Below are positions 20,145 through 27,834 of a stretch of DNA of 36,026 nt, one piece after another. The translations under genes were made by a program, and so were the position numbers. Numbering within the stretch: the stretch's first letter is position 1; every line of letters begins with the position of its first letter. Under the pieces are notes generated by a model, which saw only the letters and a program-made list of their open reading frames with translations, did not search any database and was not told the origin of the DNA. This DNA comes from a virus, in the IMG/VR virus record IMGVR_UViG_3300030117_002497, positions 1 through 36,026 of that record; one strand, given 5' to 3'.

Positions 20145-21204
20145 AAAGGATTCGATTTTACATCAGCGTTATACAGTCAATTCTAAACGCAGAAATAAAG
20201 CGCATTTGGGGTTTACTAAAGAGTTGAACCCCCTCACAAGAAATACCGCCAGAGCCAAAGCTATGTTAAAAACAACTAGACCCTCTAACAAAAACACCAA
20301 GAGGGACATGTTGTATTTTGTGAGGGACATGGTCCAAAGATATCGGTTGTTCGAAGCAATCGACATGGACAAACACAATGACTTTGCCGCTAACACACAT
20401 CAATTTGCAAACATGATGGCAAGAGATATTCAATATTTTAATGTTGAAATGTTGGATGAATACCTCGTTAATAATTTAGAGGAAATGTATCCGATGAACA
20501 ATGTGTTACCGCCAAATGAAAAGGTTCGTTTACCTGCGCCCATGGTTGGATTGTATTCCCCTTACGCACCTTATGTGGATGAGAAGGATGGTAGCGACAG
20601 TAGACCAGAAGTTCTACTAATTTGCACACCAGATATAGAGGGGGATGAACGGACACGTTTTAAAGTACACATATTACACAGGGATTTAAATTTTCCTCTT
20701 GATATATTTTATGATCCCACAAAAGTTCAAATCCCAAAATACGTAGGGGTAATAGACAGCAAAAGTAAAGAGTGGTTTCTTCCGTACGATCAAGAAACCA
20801 AGCAAGGTATAACATCCTATAACTTATTGCGAGTCACTGCCGCTTACTTACAGACCATAAACAAACCGCGTTTAGTGAAGACAGGTAAGGCGGCTTACAG
20901 CCAGATGAAAAAGATGAACGCAAAGAAAGAATTAAAACGCTTTATTGCGGACAGTTGGAACAAAGTTTCATGGAACGTAGACGAACCTGTTGAAGCCAAG
21001 AGTTATGAAGAGGGTAGGGGTGGACGCCAAGCCCTGCACTATCGAAGAGGTTTCTATAGAAGAGCTTTATCTCATTGGGATGGGGCGGAGATAATCGATG
21101 GGCTTTGGAGAATATATGTTGAAGGATACGAAGCAGGGCACCCTGCGTTTGGTGTCAAAAAAAGTTATCATTTACCCAGGATTAAAGGAGAAAACAAAAG
21201 ATGA
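20137..21204 (+). CDS. 355-residue phage protein of unknown function
   Basis: Start at the ATG at 20137, inside the end of the previous gene, with AAAGGATTGGGGG upstream. The N-terminus is basic (MSRKDSILHQRYTVNSKRRNKAHLGF); the middle contains FVRDMVQRYRLFEAIDMDKHNDFAANTHQFANMMARDI and mixed alpha/beta sequence. The C-terminus has HYRRGFYRRAL and WRIYVEGYEAGHPAFGVKKSYHLPR, a motif pair I recall at the C-terminus of phage proteins without function. No catalytic motif is visible. It is the largest protein of this operon apart from the methyltransferase. Confidence 0.8.
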   Translation: MSRKDSILHQRYTVNSKRRNKAHLGFTKELNPLTRNTARAKAMLKTTRPSNKNTKRDMLYFVRDMVQRYRLFEAIDMDKHNDFAANTHQFANMMARDIQYFNVEMLDEYLVNNLEEMYPMNNVLPPNEKVRLPAPMVGLYSPYAPYVDEKDGSDSRPEVLLICTPDIEGDERTRFKVHILHRDLNFPLDIFYDPTKVQIPKYVGVIDSKSKEWFLPYDQETKQGITSYNLLRVTAAYLQTINKPRLVKTGKAAYSQMKKMNAKKELKRFIADSWNKVSWNVDEPVEAKSYEEGRGGRQALHYRRGFYRRALSHWDGAEIIDGLWRIYVEGYEAGHPAFGVKKSYHLPRIKGENKR

Positions 21205-21401
21205 TAGATGATCGCATATGCATATTCTACATAGCTGACCGTGTTCAGGATGTAGTGGATGGTGACAGCACAGCCGAGGAATTGTTAGCTGAGTTGAACC
21301 ACAACATAGGTATCAACGCTAGGATAAAGCGCAATGATCCCGACGCACTGGTTGCGGACTTACCACCAATTAAAAAACAACGTGGTCGAAAAAAAAGCTA
21401 G
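21201..21401 (+). CDS. Small protein with basic tail
   Basis: 66 residues; ATG overlaps the previous stop (ATGA). The N-terminal part is acidic and helical (VQDVVDGDSTAEELLAELNHNIG), the C-terminus strongly basic (PPIKKQRGRKKS), as in small nucleic-acid-binding or nucleoid-associated proteins. No family is recognised. Confidence 0.7.
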   Translation: MIDDRICIFYIADRVQDVVDGDSTAEELLAELNHNIGINARIKRNDPDALVADLPPIKKQRGRKKS

Positions 21402-21402
21402 G

Positions 21403-21440
21403 CGGCAACATGGTGTTGCCGTTATCGTAAAACCATAACG
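21403..21440 (+). promoter_or_regulatory. Two overlapping hairpins in the 21.4 kb gap
   Basis: CGGCAAC-N5-GTTGCCG (21403-21421) and CGTTAT-N9-ATAACG (21420-21440) share two bases, so only one can be complete at a time. They precede an AAGGAG ribosome site and lack a T-run. A folding switch or mRNA processing site is possible. Confidence 0.4.
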
Positions 21441-21453
21441 GAAGGAGACTTAA

Positions 21454-21699
21454 ATGTTTAAAGAACTATGGGCACGGATCAAACGCAAACAGCGGTCGGG
21501 CGCAAAGCTTACGCGCAAGGAGCAAATCCTGGCGGAACTAGATCGAGATATCGGAACCGCAAAACAAATTGCTGATAGATCAGGGGTGAAGCTGACGATT
21601 GTCCGCACGACGCTGTCTCAACTGAAGAAGGCAGGAAAGATCCGAGACACTGGCAAGGATGCAGGAGACGAGAGCATCTGGGAAGTTGTTAAAGGATGA
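21454..21699 (+). CDS. Winged-helix-type DNA-binding protein
   Basis: 81 residues. After a basic N-terminus (ARIKRKQRSGAKLTRKEQI), residues about 27-62 (LAELDRDIGTAKQIADRSGVKLTIVRTTLSQLKKAGKI) read as a winged helix-turn-helix resembling MarR/ArsR-type DNA-binding segments, with a wing-like end (GDESIWEVV). It probably regulates phage genes. AAGGAG lies 9 nt before the ATG. Confidence 0.7.
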   Translation: MFKELWARIKRKQRSGAKLTRKEQILAELDRDIGTAKQIADRSGVKLTIVRTTLSQLKKAGKIRDTGKDAGDESIWEVVKG

Positions 21700-21935
21700 T
21701 CGAATACTTCACGGCACTCGTGATCGCGTATACTTTACACGGTCACGAGATCGAAACAGCCGTATGGTTCGAGAGCGAAAGACATTGTTCGAAGGCCATG
21801 CACAACAGGAGTGCAGATTTCATGTATGATTATCTGTACGACCTGTATGGCAATGACATTTCGATGGGATGCTATCCGACGGACAAAGTATCGAAGTTAA
21901 TCAAACCGAAGTTAAGACCCCAAAAGGAGGAGTGA
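21696..21935 (+). CDS. Small protein with hydrophobic N-terminus
   Basis: 79 residues; ATG overlaps the previous stop (ATGA). Residues 3-15 are hydrophobic (EYFTALVIAYTLHG), too short for a confident membrane anchor but compatible with a weak export signal. Two Cys (31 and 59) could form a disulfide. The remainder is acidic, then basic. Function unknown. Confidence 0.7.
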   Translation: MIEYFTALVIAYTLHGHEIETAVWFESERHCSKAMHNRSADFMYDYLYDLYGNDISMGCYPTDKVSKLIKPKLRPQKEE

Positions 21936-21936
21936 T

Positions 21937-22137
21937 ATGGGAGACGAGCAGTTGAGTATGTTCCAAGCTGCACAACTCAAATGGTTGAAACAACAGGTAG
22001 ATAATTTACAAGACGAGAAGGGGCGCAGAGATGCTCGACCTGGGATTGAACGAGAGTTGTGGTCTGCAAGGGATGAGTTAAACAATTACGTTAATCAATT
22101 GAAAAGCATTGGAATACAAATACATGGAGGAAGATGA
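21937..22137 (+). CDS. Small coiled-coil protein
   Basis: 66 residues; AAAAGGAGGAG lies 7 nt upstream. The sequence (QLKWLKQQVDNLQDEKGRRDARPGIERELWSARDELNNYVNQLKSIGI) suggests a short helical hairpin. No function is known. Its stop overlaps the next start. Confidence 0.7.
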   Translation: MGDEQLSMFQAAQLKWLKQQVDNLQDEKGRRDARPGIERELWSARDELNNYVNQLKSIGIQIHGGR

Positions 22138-22316
22138 GCATGGGTCGTTGGACAGATCTGCAAAAAGAAATGAACGGGCACAAGCGTAGGCTTGCAAATA
22201 GAAAAAATAAAGTGTCACTGAAGGTGGCACCATGGGAGAAAAAAGATGAAAGTGACAGGGATAATGGAAGTGGAACTAGTGAGCGTACTGAGAAAAAAGT
22301 TAGAGAAGGAACGTGA
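22134..22316 (+). CDS. Small charged protein, uncertain
   Basis: 60 residues (58 from the second ATG at 22140), low complexity, rich in Lys, Arg, Glu and Asp. It overlaps the previous stop by ATGA and the next ORF by 71 bp, so either this 3' end or the next ORF's start is uncertain. No family is recognised. Confidence 0.5.
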   Translation: MSMGRWTDLQKEMNGHKRRLANRKNKVSLKVAPWEKKDESDRDNGSGTSERTEKKVREGT

Positions 22317-22428
22317 CGATATAGAATGGGCAGACCCAGATGATCCAAGGATCGAGGGTCTGGTAAATGAAATCAACTACTACAAACAGAAAGAAGAAGA
22401 AGGAATACTCTATGAACCAAATTTTTGA
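22246..22428 (+). CDS. Small helical protein
   Basis: 60 residues; GGGAG with 8-nt spacing supports this start even though it lies inside the previous ORF. The product has a helical hairpin pattern (VELVSVLRKKLEKERDDIEWADPDDPRIEGLVNEINYYKQKEEE). It overlaps the next gene by 17 bp. Function unknown. Confidence 0.6.
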   Translation: MKVTGIMEVELVSVLRKKLEKERDDIEWADPDDPRIEGLVNEINYYKQKEEEGILYEPNF

Positions 22429-22864
22429 TTTAAATGAAACACGCAGACAGCAGATAATTATTGAATACCTGACCCCAACTGGTAGTGGGTTTGGTGTTAC
22501 GCCAAGTGGAGATCAAGTGTTCTTGAACGCAAGACTTGTGAGCACTATGAACGTTCAACCTGGTGACATGTTCAATGCGTTCTTGTTGCCGAACTATCCA
22601 GACAAACGTGAGCAGATACCATGGAGAGCGATGCGAGTTGAACCTGTGCACGTTGACTTGGACCTGGCCCATGTAGCGGATGACGATCTTGAAAGAGAGA
22701 TTGCCATGTACATAAAATCCAATGGAATGGACTATCCGTACACGGCAAGCATGATAGCTGCTGACCTAGATCGGGAAGAATCTGAGGTGATTGCCGCCAT
22801 GGAAAATAACAAGGACAGATTCTATAAAGTGGATGCTTACATGTTGTTCTTTGGTAACCAGTAG
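22412..22864 (+). CDS. Possible OB-fold (cold-shock-like) protein
   Basis: 150 residues from the ATG at 22412. The middle (ETRRQQIIIEYLTPTGSGFGVTPSGDQVFLNARLVSTMNVQPGDMFNAFLLPNYPDKREQIPWRAMRV, about 8-75) has the GFG...G..VF.N....V..GD pattern of cold-shock/S1-type OB-folds and may bind single-stranded nucleic acid. The C-terminal half resembles a helical winged-helix-like domain (EREIAMYIKSNGMDYPYTASMIAADLDREESEVIAAM). Assignment is by pattern only. A possible upstream start at 22367 would add 15 residues. Confidence 0.6.
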   Translation: MNQIFDLNETRRQQIIIEYLTPTGSGFGVTPSGDQVFLNARLVSTMNVQPGDMFNAFLLPNYPDKREQIPWRAMRVEPVHVDLDLAHVADDDLEREIAMYIKSNGMDYPYTASMIAADLDREESEVIAAMENNKDRFYKVDAYMLFFGNQ

Positions 22865-22896
22865 TATATAAGTTCACTACAACCAAGGAGCAACTG

Positions 22897-23070
22897 ATGA
22901 AAAAAGAAATCAAAGTGGAGACCAGAAAGTTTTGTAACGTGGCACTGTTGCCTGAAGACCATGAGAAATTAAAACAACTCGCGGACGAAGAACAGCGCAC
23001 CATGACAAGACAGTTATCTGTGATCATAAGAAAAGAGTATGCAAGACAGACTGGATCTGTTAGTGTCTAG
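22897..23070 (+). CDS. Ribbon-helix-helix protein
   Basis: 57 residues with AAGGAG 7 nt before the ATG. The sequence RKFCNVALLPEDHEKLKQLADEEQRTMTRQLSVIIRKEYARQ has the Arc/CopG layout: a short beta strand, helix 1 (PEDHEKLKQLADEE), a TMTRQLS turn and helix 2. RHH proteins act as dimers or tetramers on operator DNA, so this is a probable repressor. It is the last gene before the terminator of the small-gene operon. Confidence 0.75.
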   Translation: MKKEIKVETRKFCNVALLPEDHEKLKQLADEEQRTMTRQLSVIIRKEYARQTGSVSV

Positions 23071-23088
23071 GCACACTGCTCGAAGGAC

Positions 23089-23110
23089 TAGACCCCAAGC
23101 CTGTGGTCTA
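23089..23110 (+). promoter_or_regulatory. Hairpin between RHH gene and terminator
   Basis: TAGACC and GGTCTA pair around a 10-nt loop. It lies 18 bp after the RHH stop codon and 18 bp before the terminator, without a T-run. It may be an operator for the adjacent RHH protein or a 3'-UTR element. Confidence 0.35.
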
Positions 23111-23123
23111 ACTGCCTCGATAA

Positions 23124-23366
23124 CTAGCCCCGCTCCGGCGGGGTTTTTCTTTTCTTGGCTTTGAGTAGGTGCTCTGGTTCTTTCGAATACCCACGAATCT
23201 GGGTTACGTTATCTCTTTTCATTGCTTTAAGAAAACATGCGACGATATCTGGAGTTAATCCAGATATTCTGGAGATCTCTTCTGATCCTGTCTTCAGGTT
23301 TCGTAGTCCACGTTTGTAATCTACGACTGCTTCTATTAGTTCTTCGTGGGCTTTAGACTTAGCCAT
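23124..23366 (-). CDS. Small protein downstream of the helicase
   Basis: 80 residues, basic, with a helical middle (AHEELIEAVVDYKRGLRNLKTGSEEISRISGLTPDIVACFLKAM) that could contain a helix-turn-helix, and a basic C-terminus (LLKAKKRKTPPERG). Its 5' end overlaps the helicase stop by 31 bp. Function unknown; a helicase partner or regulator is possible. Its stop codon lies beside the convergent terminator. Confidence 0.7.
   Translation of the reverse strand: MAKSKAHEELIEAVVDYKRGLRNLKTGSEEISRISGLTPDIVACFLKAMKRDNVTQIRGYSKEPEHLLKAKKRKTPPERG
23128..23153 (+). terminator. Rightward Rho-independent terminator
   Basis: CCCCGC-TCCG-GCGGGG (23128-23143) followed by TTTTTCTTTT. It ends the 16.9-23.1 kb plus-strand operon and overlaps the 3' end of the convergent minus-strand gene, whose C-terminal PPERG it encodes. 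Confidence 0.9.
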
Positions 23367-24817
23367 TCTCTTGCTTCCTCTCCTAGTACTCTTGCTCCGA
23401 TATTGATTTTGTTTCTAAGTGCTTCGACTATCTTCTCGTCAATGGTGCCCTCGGATATAAGATCAATGTAAGTTACGTTTTTCTTTTGCCCGATACGATG
23501 GGCACGATCTTCTGATTGTATGCGTGTCTCCAGGTTGAAGTCGTTGGCATAGTATATCACGAGATCAGCTTCGGTCAAAGTCAGACCGTACCCTGCGGTC
23601 GCAGGATTCCCTACAAAAAACTTCAGGTCTTTTGAATTTTGGAAATTAGTTACGATGTCATTGCGCTCATCGTCTGGTGTATCACCGTAGTATGCAGCGG
23701 CACTTCCCGCTCCAAACTTTTTGTTCAGCATGTTTGTTATCTGTATGATGTCATATCTGAACCGAGACCAGATGATTGCTTTGCCGTCGTGTTCTTCGAG
23801 GATCTCTTCCAATGCATCCATCCGACGTGAAGGAAAGTATCTCATCTCACCATCATCAGTCTTCAGATGTCCTGATAGAACCTGTTGTATGCGTAGCATC
23901 TGTGTAATGACAGCAGGAGCAGTCACCATCTCCCCATCTTCGAACAGCAACATCGCTTGTCTTTGTAGATCCAGATACATTTTCATCTGTTCACTGGTAA
24001 GGGAGACATAACGAGCCGTGTAGATTTTGTCTGGCAGATCCAAACAATCCTTTTTGAGTACACGGAAGCTGAATGAGTCGATCTTATCTGTCAGTTCGTC
24101 TAGGTTTCTGTATCCTACGATCTGTTGGAAAGCATGGCTACCCATGGTTCGACGCTGAACGACAGCGTACCGACCCTGAAAGGAATAGAAAGACTCATGA
24201 CCCATGAGACCAGGGCGAAGGAACTCGGTCTGTGCATAGATGTCAAGTGGACTTTTTGTAATGGGAGATCCTGTTAGTAATCTTTTGTACTTGAAACCCC
24301 TTGCGATCTTGAGTAGGGACTTCGTGCGCTTGGCCTTATGGTTCTTAATAGTAGTTGATTCGTCGATTGCGATACATCCCACAGGCCCAAGCGCACCAGA
24401 CATCCACTCTCCGGCAACCTGACCCTTGCGTGTTGAATACGATTCGACATTCATGACAAAGATTGTCAGTCCATCAAACGGATCTTTGACCGAGCGCATT
24501 TCTTCCTGTTGCTTTTTGTTGGGAGAAGCGACCCATCGGATCACTCGATGTGGCACATCATCGGACATGTGCTCTGGTATTTCTTTGGTTACCCAATTTC
24601 GATACACACCCTTTGGTGCGATTATCAATGCGAACTTAATACGTTTTGCTAAATACAGCATTCCCAGATTATCTAGCAGGACTTTCGATTTACCTGTACC
24701 CATCTCCATAAATAGTGCAAACTCTATCTTGTCCCATAGAGACCCAGCCCCTGCTTTGTTGAGTGCATCCTCCTGATGCTTGAATGGTTTCATTTTAAAA
24801 TTGTACTTGACAGTCAT
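23336..24817 (-). CDS. SNF2/SF2-type DNA helicase
   Basis: 493 residues. Motif I is MGTGKS (39-44), Ia LIIAPKGVYRNW, II AIDEST (a DEAH-type box variant), III LLTGSPI, V NPATAGYGLTLTEADLVIYY and VI RIQSEDRAHRIGQ, the SNF2-type arginine finger. It is an ATP-driven DNA translocase, probably for replication or recombination. GGAGG six nt upstream and the promoter at 24839-24867 set the start at 24817 rather than an in-frame ATG at 24889, which would lie upstream of the transcription start. It is transcribed against the rest of the replication genes. Confidence 0.9.
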   Translation of the reverse strand: MTVKYNFKMKPFKHQEDALNKAGAGSLWDKIEFALFMEMGTGKSKVLLDNLGMLYLAKRIKFALIIAPKGVYRNWVTKEIPEHMSDDVPHRVIRWVASPNKKQQEEMRSVKDPFDGLTIFVMNVESYSTRKGQVAGEWMSGALGPVGCIAIDESTTIKNHKAKRTKSLLKIARGFKYKRLLTGSPITKSPLDIYAQTEFLRPGLMGHESFYSFQGRYAVVQRRTMGSHAFQQIVGYRNLDELTDKIDSFSFRVLKKDCLDLPDKIYTARYVSLTSEQMKMYLDLQRQAMLLFEDGEMVTAPAVITQMLRIQQVLSGHLKTDDGEMRYFPSRRMDALEEILEEHDGKAIIWSRFRYDIIQITNMLNKKFGAGSAAAYYGDTPDDERNDIVTNFQNSKDLKFFVGNPATAGYGLTLTEADLVIYYANDFNLETRIQSEDRAHRIGQKKNVTYIDLISEGTIDEKIVEALRNKINIGARVLGEEAREWLSLKPTKN

Positions 24818-24836
24818 CACATACCTCCAGTAGAGT
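24807..24836 (+). promoter_or_regulatory. Rightward promoter of the replication operon
   Basis: TTGACA (24807-24812), 18-bp spacer, TAGAGT (24831-24836). Predicted start near 24843. It overlaps the leftward helicase promoter, whose -10 is 2 bp away, and its -35 lies at the start of the helicase gene. Confidence 0.65.
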
Positions 24837-24838
24837 CC

Positions 24839-24867
24839 ATAATACGGATGGCGAAATGGTTTGTCAA
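24839..24867 (-). promoter_or_regulatory. Leftward promoter of the helicase operon
   Basis: On the minus strand TTGACA (24867-24862), a 17-bp spacer and TATTAT (24844-24839), near consensus. Predicted start near 24832, about 15 nt before the helicase ATG. Confidence 0.8.
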
Positions 24868-24891
24868 CCGAACCCTGAAGAGGAAACACTT

Positions 24892-25449
24892 ATGGATATA
24901 TTTGAAGACCTAATCGATGAGGGTGACAAGTTCGCCAGTGTCGATACTGGAACAGGAAAGCAACTCAGTGATCTTGTTCGCAAACTCCGCAGCATTGAGC
25001 AAGACATTGAGGATGCAGAGTTAAACCTGAAAGCCTTGAAAGCTGAGAAGCATAGGCTGTCAGTTGAAAACATTCCTGGACTAATGGATGAGATGGGGGT
25101 TGATCGCTTAGATGTAGACGGTGTGTCTGTATCTAGAAAGATGATTGTACATGCTTCTATTCCACAAGACCGCAAGGAAGAAGCCTTCGCATGGCTACGG
25201 GAAAATGGATTGGACGACATCATAAAGAACGATGTCACCTGTTCGTTTGGTAAAGGCGAAGACAATATAGCAGGAGACGTTGTTGGTATCCTGCAAGAGA
25301 AAGGTTTTGATCCGAAGACCAAGACCCACGTTCACCCATCTACACTCAAGGCGTTTGTAAAGGAACGTATTGTTGATGGTAAACCTATTGACCTCGATAT
25401 GTTCGGGGCATTTATCGCTAACGCAGCTGAAATCAGGAGGAAAGCATAA
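24892..25449 (+). CDS. Coiled-coil replication-module protein
   Basis: 185 residues from the ATG at 24892 (AGAGG 9 nt upstream); the earlier start at 24856 lies within the promoter region and is less likely. The N-terminal half is a coiled coil (LSDLVRKLRSIEQDIEDAELNLKALKAEKHRLSVENIPGLMDEMG). It is followed by AFAWLRENGLDDIIKNDVTCSFGKGED and a C-terminal HPSTLKAFVKERIVDG segment. I recall this arrangement upstream of SSB-like genes in other phages, with unclear function. It overlaps SSB by TAATG, so it is likely a replication or recombination accessory. Confidence 0.75.
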   Translation: MDIFEDLIDEGDKFASVDTGTGKQLSDLVRKLRSIEQDIEDAELNLKALKAEKHRLSVENIPGLMDEMGVDRLDVDGVSVSRKMIVHASIPQDRKEEAFAWLRENGLDDIIKNDVTCSFGKGEDNIAGDVVGILQEKGFDPKTKTHVHPSTLKAFVKERIVDGKPIDLDMFGAFIANAAEIRRKA

Positions 25450-26228
25450 TGGCGACCGCAGTAGCAAAAGCAAAAAGCACAGACGTAAGCACCGATGTGC
25501 TAGATGACATCTTCGAGACTGCCGGAGATGGTGCATCATTCGATAGCAGTGAGATGCAGATACCGTTTGTTCGGATCTTGCAACCCATGTCACCGCAACT
25601 CAAGAAAGGCAAAGCCGAACACATTGAGGGCGCATCACAGGGTGACATCTTTAACAACGTCACTGGTCAATACTGGGAAGGATCAAACGGCATTGTAGTT
25701 ATACCGTGCTACCAGACCACCAAGTATCTTGAGTTCATTCCAAGAGAACAGGGTGGTGGGTTTCAAGGTGAACTAGCCGCCAACGATCCCATGGTTACTG
25801 GTGCAAAGCGGGATGGATCTAAAGAAGTTCTGTCCAATGGCAATGAATTGGTGAAGTCTGATCAGCATTACTGCTTGATTGTTGGAGAGGACGGATCATT
25901 CCAACCTGCTGTGATAGACATGAAATCTAGCCAGTTGAAGGTCAGCCGTCGTTGGAAGACACAGATCGCAATGCAAAAGATCAAGAACCCAAAGACGGAG
26001 CAACTCGTTACTCCTGCGGTGTACGCCACAATGTGGAAACTATCTGTCACTGAAGAGTCTAACGACAAGGGTGATTGGTTCAACTATCAAGTATCGAAAG
26101 AAAGCTTGGTTAGTAATCGCGACCTGTTGGTGGAAGCAAAAGCTTTTAGGGAGTCTATTCAATCAGGAGAGGTTAAGGCACAGCCAGAGCCAGTTGATCC
26201 TGTAGGAGACGACGAAGTACCCTTTTAA
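25449..26228 (+). CDS. ssb: Phage single-stranded DNA-binding protein
   Basis: 259 residues. A flexible N-terminus is followed by a long mixed core (about 35-235: QIPFVRILQPMSPQLKKGK, GIVVIPCYQTTKYLEFIPR, SSQLKVSRRWKTQIA) and an acidic C-terminus ending GDDEVPF. That acidic D-D-x-[VI]-P-F tip is the classic SSB docking peptide for helicase, primase and polymerase partners. It is not an E. coli-type SSB in its core, so it is assigned from tail, size and operon position. A terminator-like hairpin follows, separating it from the primase. Confidence 0.75.
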   Translation: MATAVAKAKSTDVSTDVLDDIFETAGDGASFDSSEMQIPFVRILQPMSPQLKKGKAEHIEGASQGDIFNNVTGQYWEGSNGIVVIPCYQTTKYLEFIPREQGGGFQGELAANDPMVTGAKRDGSKEVLSNGNELVKSDQHYCLIVGEDGSFQPAVIDMKSSQLKVSRRWKTQIAMQKIKNPKTEQLVTPAVYATMWKLSVTEESNDKGDWFNYQVSKESLVSNRDLLVEAKAFRESIQSGEVKAQPEPVDPVGDDEVPF

Positions 26229-26236
26229 ATTTTAGG

Positions 26237-26274
26237 CACGGTAGATCTTTTCAAAAAGATTTACCGTGTCTTTT
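26237..26274 (+). terminator. Terminator/attenuator between SSB and primase
   Basis: CACGGTAGATCTT (26237-26249) and AAGATTTACCGTG (26256-26268) form a 13-bp stem with one G-U pair and a TTCAAA loop, then TCTTTT. Since no promoter is evident between SSB and primase, partial termination would make SSB more abundant than the enzymes downstream. Confidence 0.7.
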
Positions 26275-26292
26275 ACCCAACAGGAGCCAAGC

Positions 26293-27834
26293 ATGTCATT
26301 AGCAGACGAAATGCTTGCGGCCTTCGAGGGTTCGAAGGTTGCACATGGTACAACTACAGTCGGTCGGATTGGCAGGAACGGTAAGGCCGATGCTGACAGT
26401 AGGATAGTACGTCAAGCATTAACATCTAAGATTATGCAAGGACACATTGATGGTGAGCAGGGGGTCGGGGCTATCCCGATCAATGAAGAAAACAAATGTA
26501 AGTGGGGTGCACTGGACATAGACATCTATGACCTGGATCACAACGAACTACAGCAACGGATACAGAAACTAAAGCTTCCGCTGCTGCATTGCAGATCTAA
26601 GTCAGGCGGTGCACATTTGTATTTGTTTCTCAAAGAGTACGAACAGGCAAAAGTTGTGCGTGAGTATCTGTTGGAAATGGCAGTTGCTCTGGGACACAGT
26701 GGATGCGAGATCTTTCCAAAGCAGGATATTATTCTAGCGGAAAGAGGTGACGTAGGAAACTTCATTAACTTGCCATACTTCAATGCGGACTTGCCACAGA
26801 GGTATTGCTTCAACTCAAAGGTTGAGGCCATGGAAATTGAGGACTTTATAAAAGCTATACACGAAAGCACCGTCCCTATTTCCAAGCTAGAAGGATTGAG
26901 ATCCAACAACAACAAGCCAAGAAAACTATTGTCGGATGCTCCGCCATGTCTTCAGCATTTGTTTCGTGATGGCCCATCAGGTGAAGAGCGCAACAAGAAA
27001 CTATTTATGCTTGGTGTGTTTTGCCGGATGAAACATGGCGACAACTGGAAGGCTGAGATGGAAACCATGAACCAACAGTTGTTTTCTCCACCGCTTGATG
27101 CCAAAGAAGTTCTAGCATTACAGAAAAGTTTAGATAAAAAGGAATACTTTTATACGTGCGAACAGGAACCATTTAGAAGTTATTGTGATAAAGAACTCTG
27201 TATGTCTATGAAGTTTGGTATCGGGGATACAGGGTCGGAGGCTTTAGAAGTTGGAAATCTACTAATCGTATTATCAGAACCCAGGTTATATTTCATAACT
27301 GTGGCGGGAAAAAGAATACAACTAAACACGGAACAGCTTCAAAACCAAAGTCTTTTTCAAAGAGCCTGTATGGAACAAGCACAAATGGTGCCACCAATTA
27401 TAAAGCCTAGAGCGTGGCAAGCTTTGCTTCATAAGTTAATGACGGAAAGTTCTAATCAGGAAGTGCCAGAAGAACTAACTGTTAGCGGTGAGTTTAAAGC
27501 ATTACTTAAAGCATACTGCACGAGTCGTATCAGAGCGTTGCACCCAGAAGAATTGTTACAGGGTAAGCCATTTACAGACAACCAAGGGTACACATCGTTT
27601 ACCATGGCAGGTCTGACAGAGTTCTTGCACAACCGTAGGTTCACTGCTTTTACAAGGGCACAGATCCAAGAGCAGTTGAAGAAATTAAACGATGACCGAG
27701 AGTGTCACGGTCATAAAAATATAACTAAAGAAGATGGATCAAGAACCACCGTTCGTGTGTGGTGGGTTCCGGCATTTGAGAACGATGAGGTAGCAATACC
27801 TATAAAGGAGATGGACAATGAAATACCGTTCTAA
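26293..27834 (+). CDS. Archaeo-eukaryotic-type primase (AEP family)
   Basis: 513 residues from the ATG at 26293 (GGAG 8 nt upstream); a GTG at 26266 lies in the terminator hairpin. The AEP metal site is visible: WGALDIDIYD (71-80) supplies the D-x-D, and SKSGGAHLYL (102-111) the catalytic His. A Cys-rich patch (YTCEQEPFRSYCDKELC) may bind zinc. The C-terminus has a winged-helix-like segment and ends MDNEIPF, similar to the SSB tail. It should make primers for PolA, which is downstream in the same operon. Confidence 0.85.
   Translation: MSLADEMLAAFEGSKVAHGTTTVGRIGRNGKADADSRIVRQALTSKIMQGHIDGEQGVGAIPINEENKCKWGALDIDIYDLDHNELQQRIQKLKLPLLHCRSKSGGAHLYLFLKEYEQAKVVREYLLEMAVALGHSGCEIFPKQDIILAERGDVGNFINLPYFNADLPQRYCFNSKVEAMEIEDFIKAIHESTVPISKLEGLRSNNNKPRKLLSDAPPCLQHLFRDGPSGEERNKKLFMLGVFCRMKHGDNWKAEMETMNQQLFSPPLDAKEVLALQKSLDKKEYFYTCEQEPFRSYCDKELCMSMKFGIGDTGSEALEVGNLLIVLSEPRLYFITVAGKRIQLNTEQLQNQSLFQRACMEQAQMVPPIIKPRAWQALLHKLMTESSNQEVPEELTVSGEFKALLKAYCTSRIRALHPEELLQGKPFTDNQGYTSFTMAGLTEFLHNRRFTAFTRAQIQEQLKKLNDDRECHGHKNITKEDGSRTTVRVWWVPAFENDEVAIPIKEMDNEIPF

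Noticed and set aside
24818-24889. Longer helicase start at 24889
   Set aside because: It would begin upstream of the near-consensus leftward promoter and overlap the divergent gene; GGAGG correctly precedes the ATG at 24817.
24864-25322. 152-residue minus-strand ORF opposite the coiled-coil gene
   Set aside because: Ser-rich antisense shadow; the sense-strand gene has a coiled coil, ribosome site and operon context.
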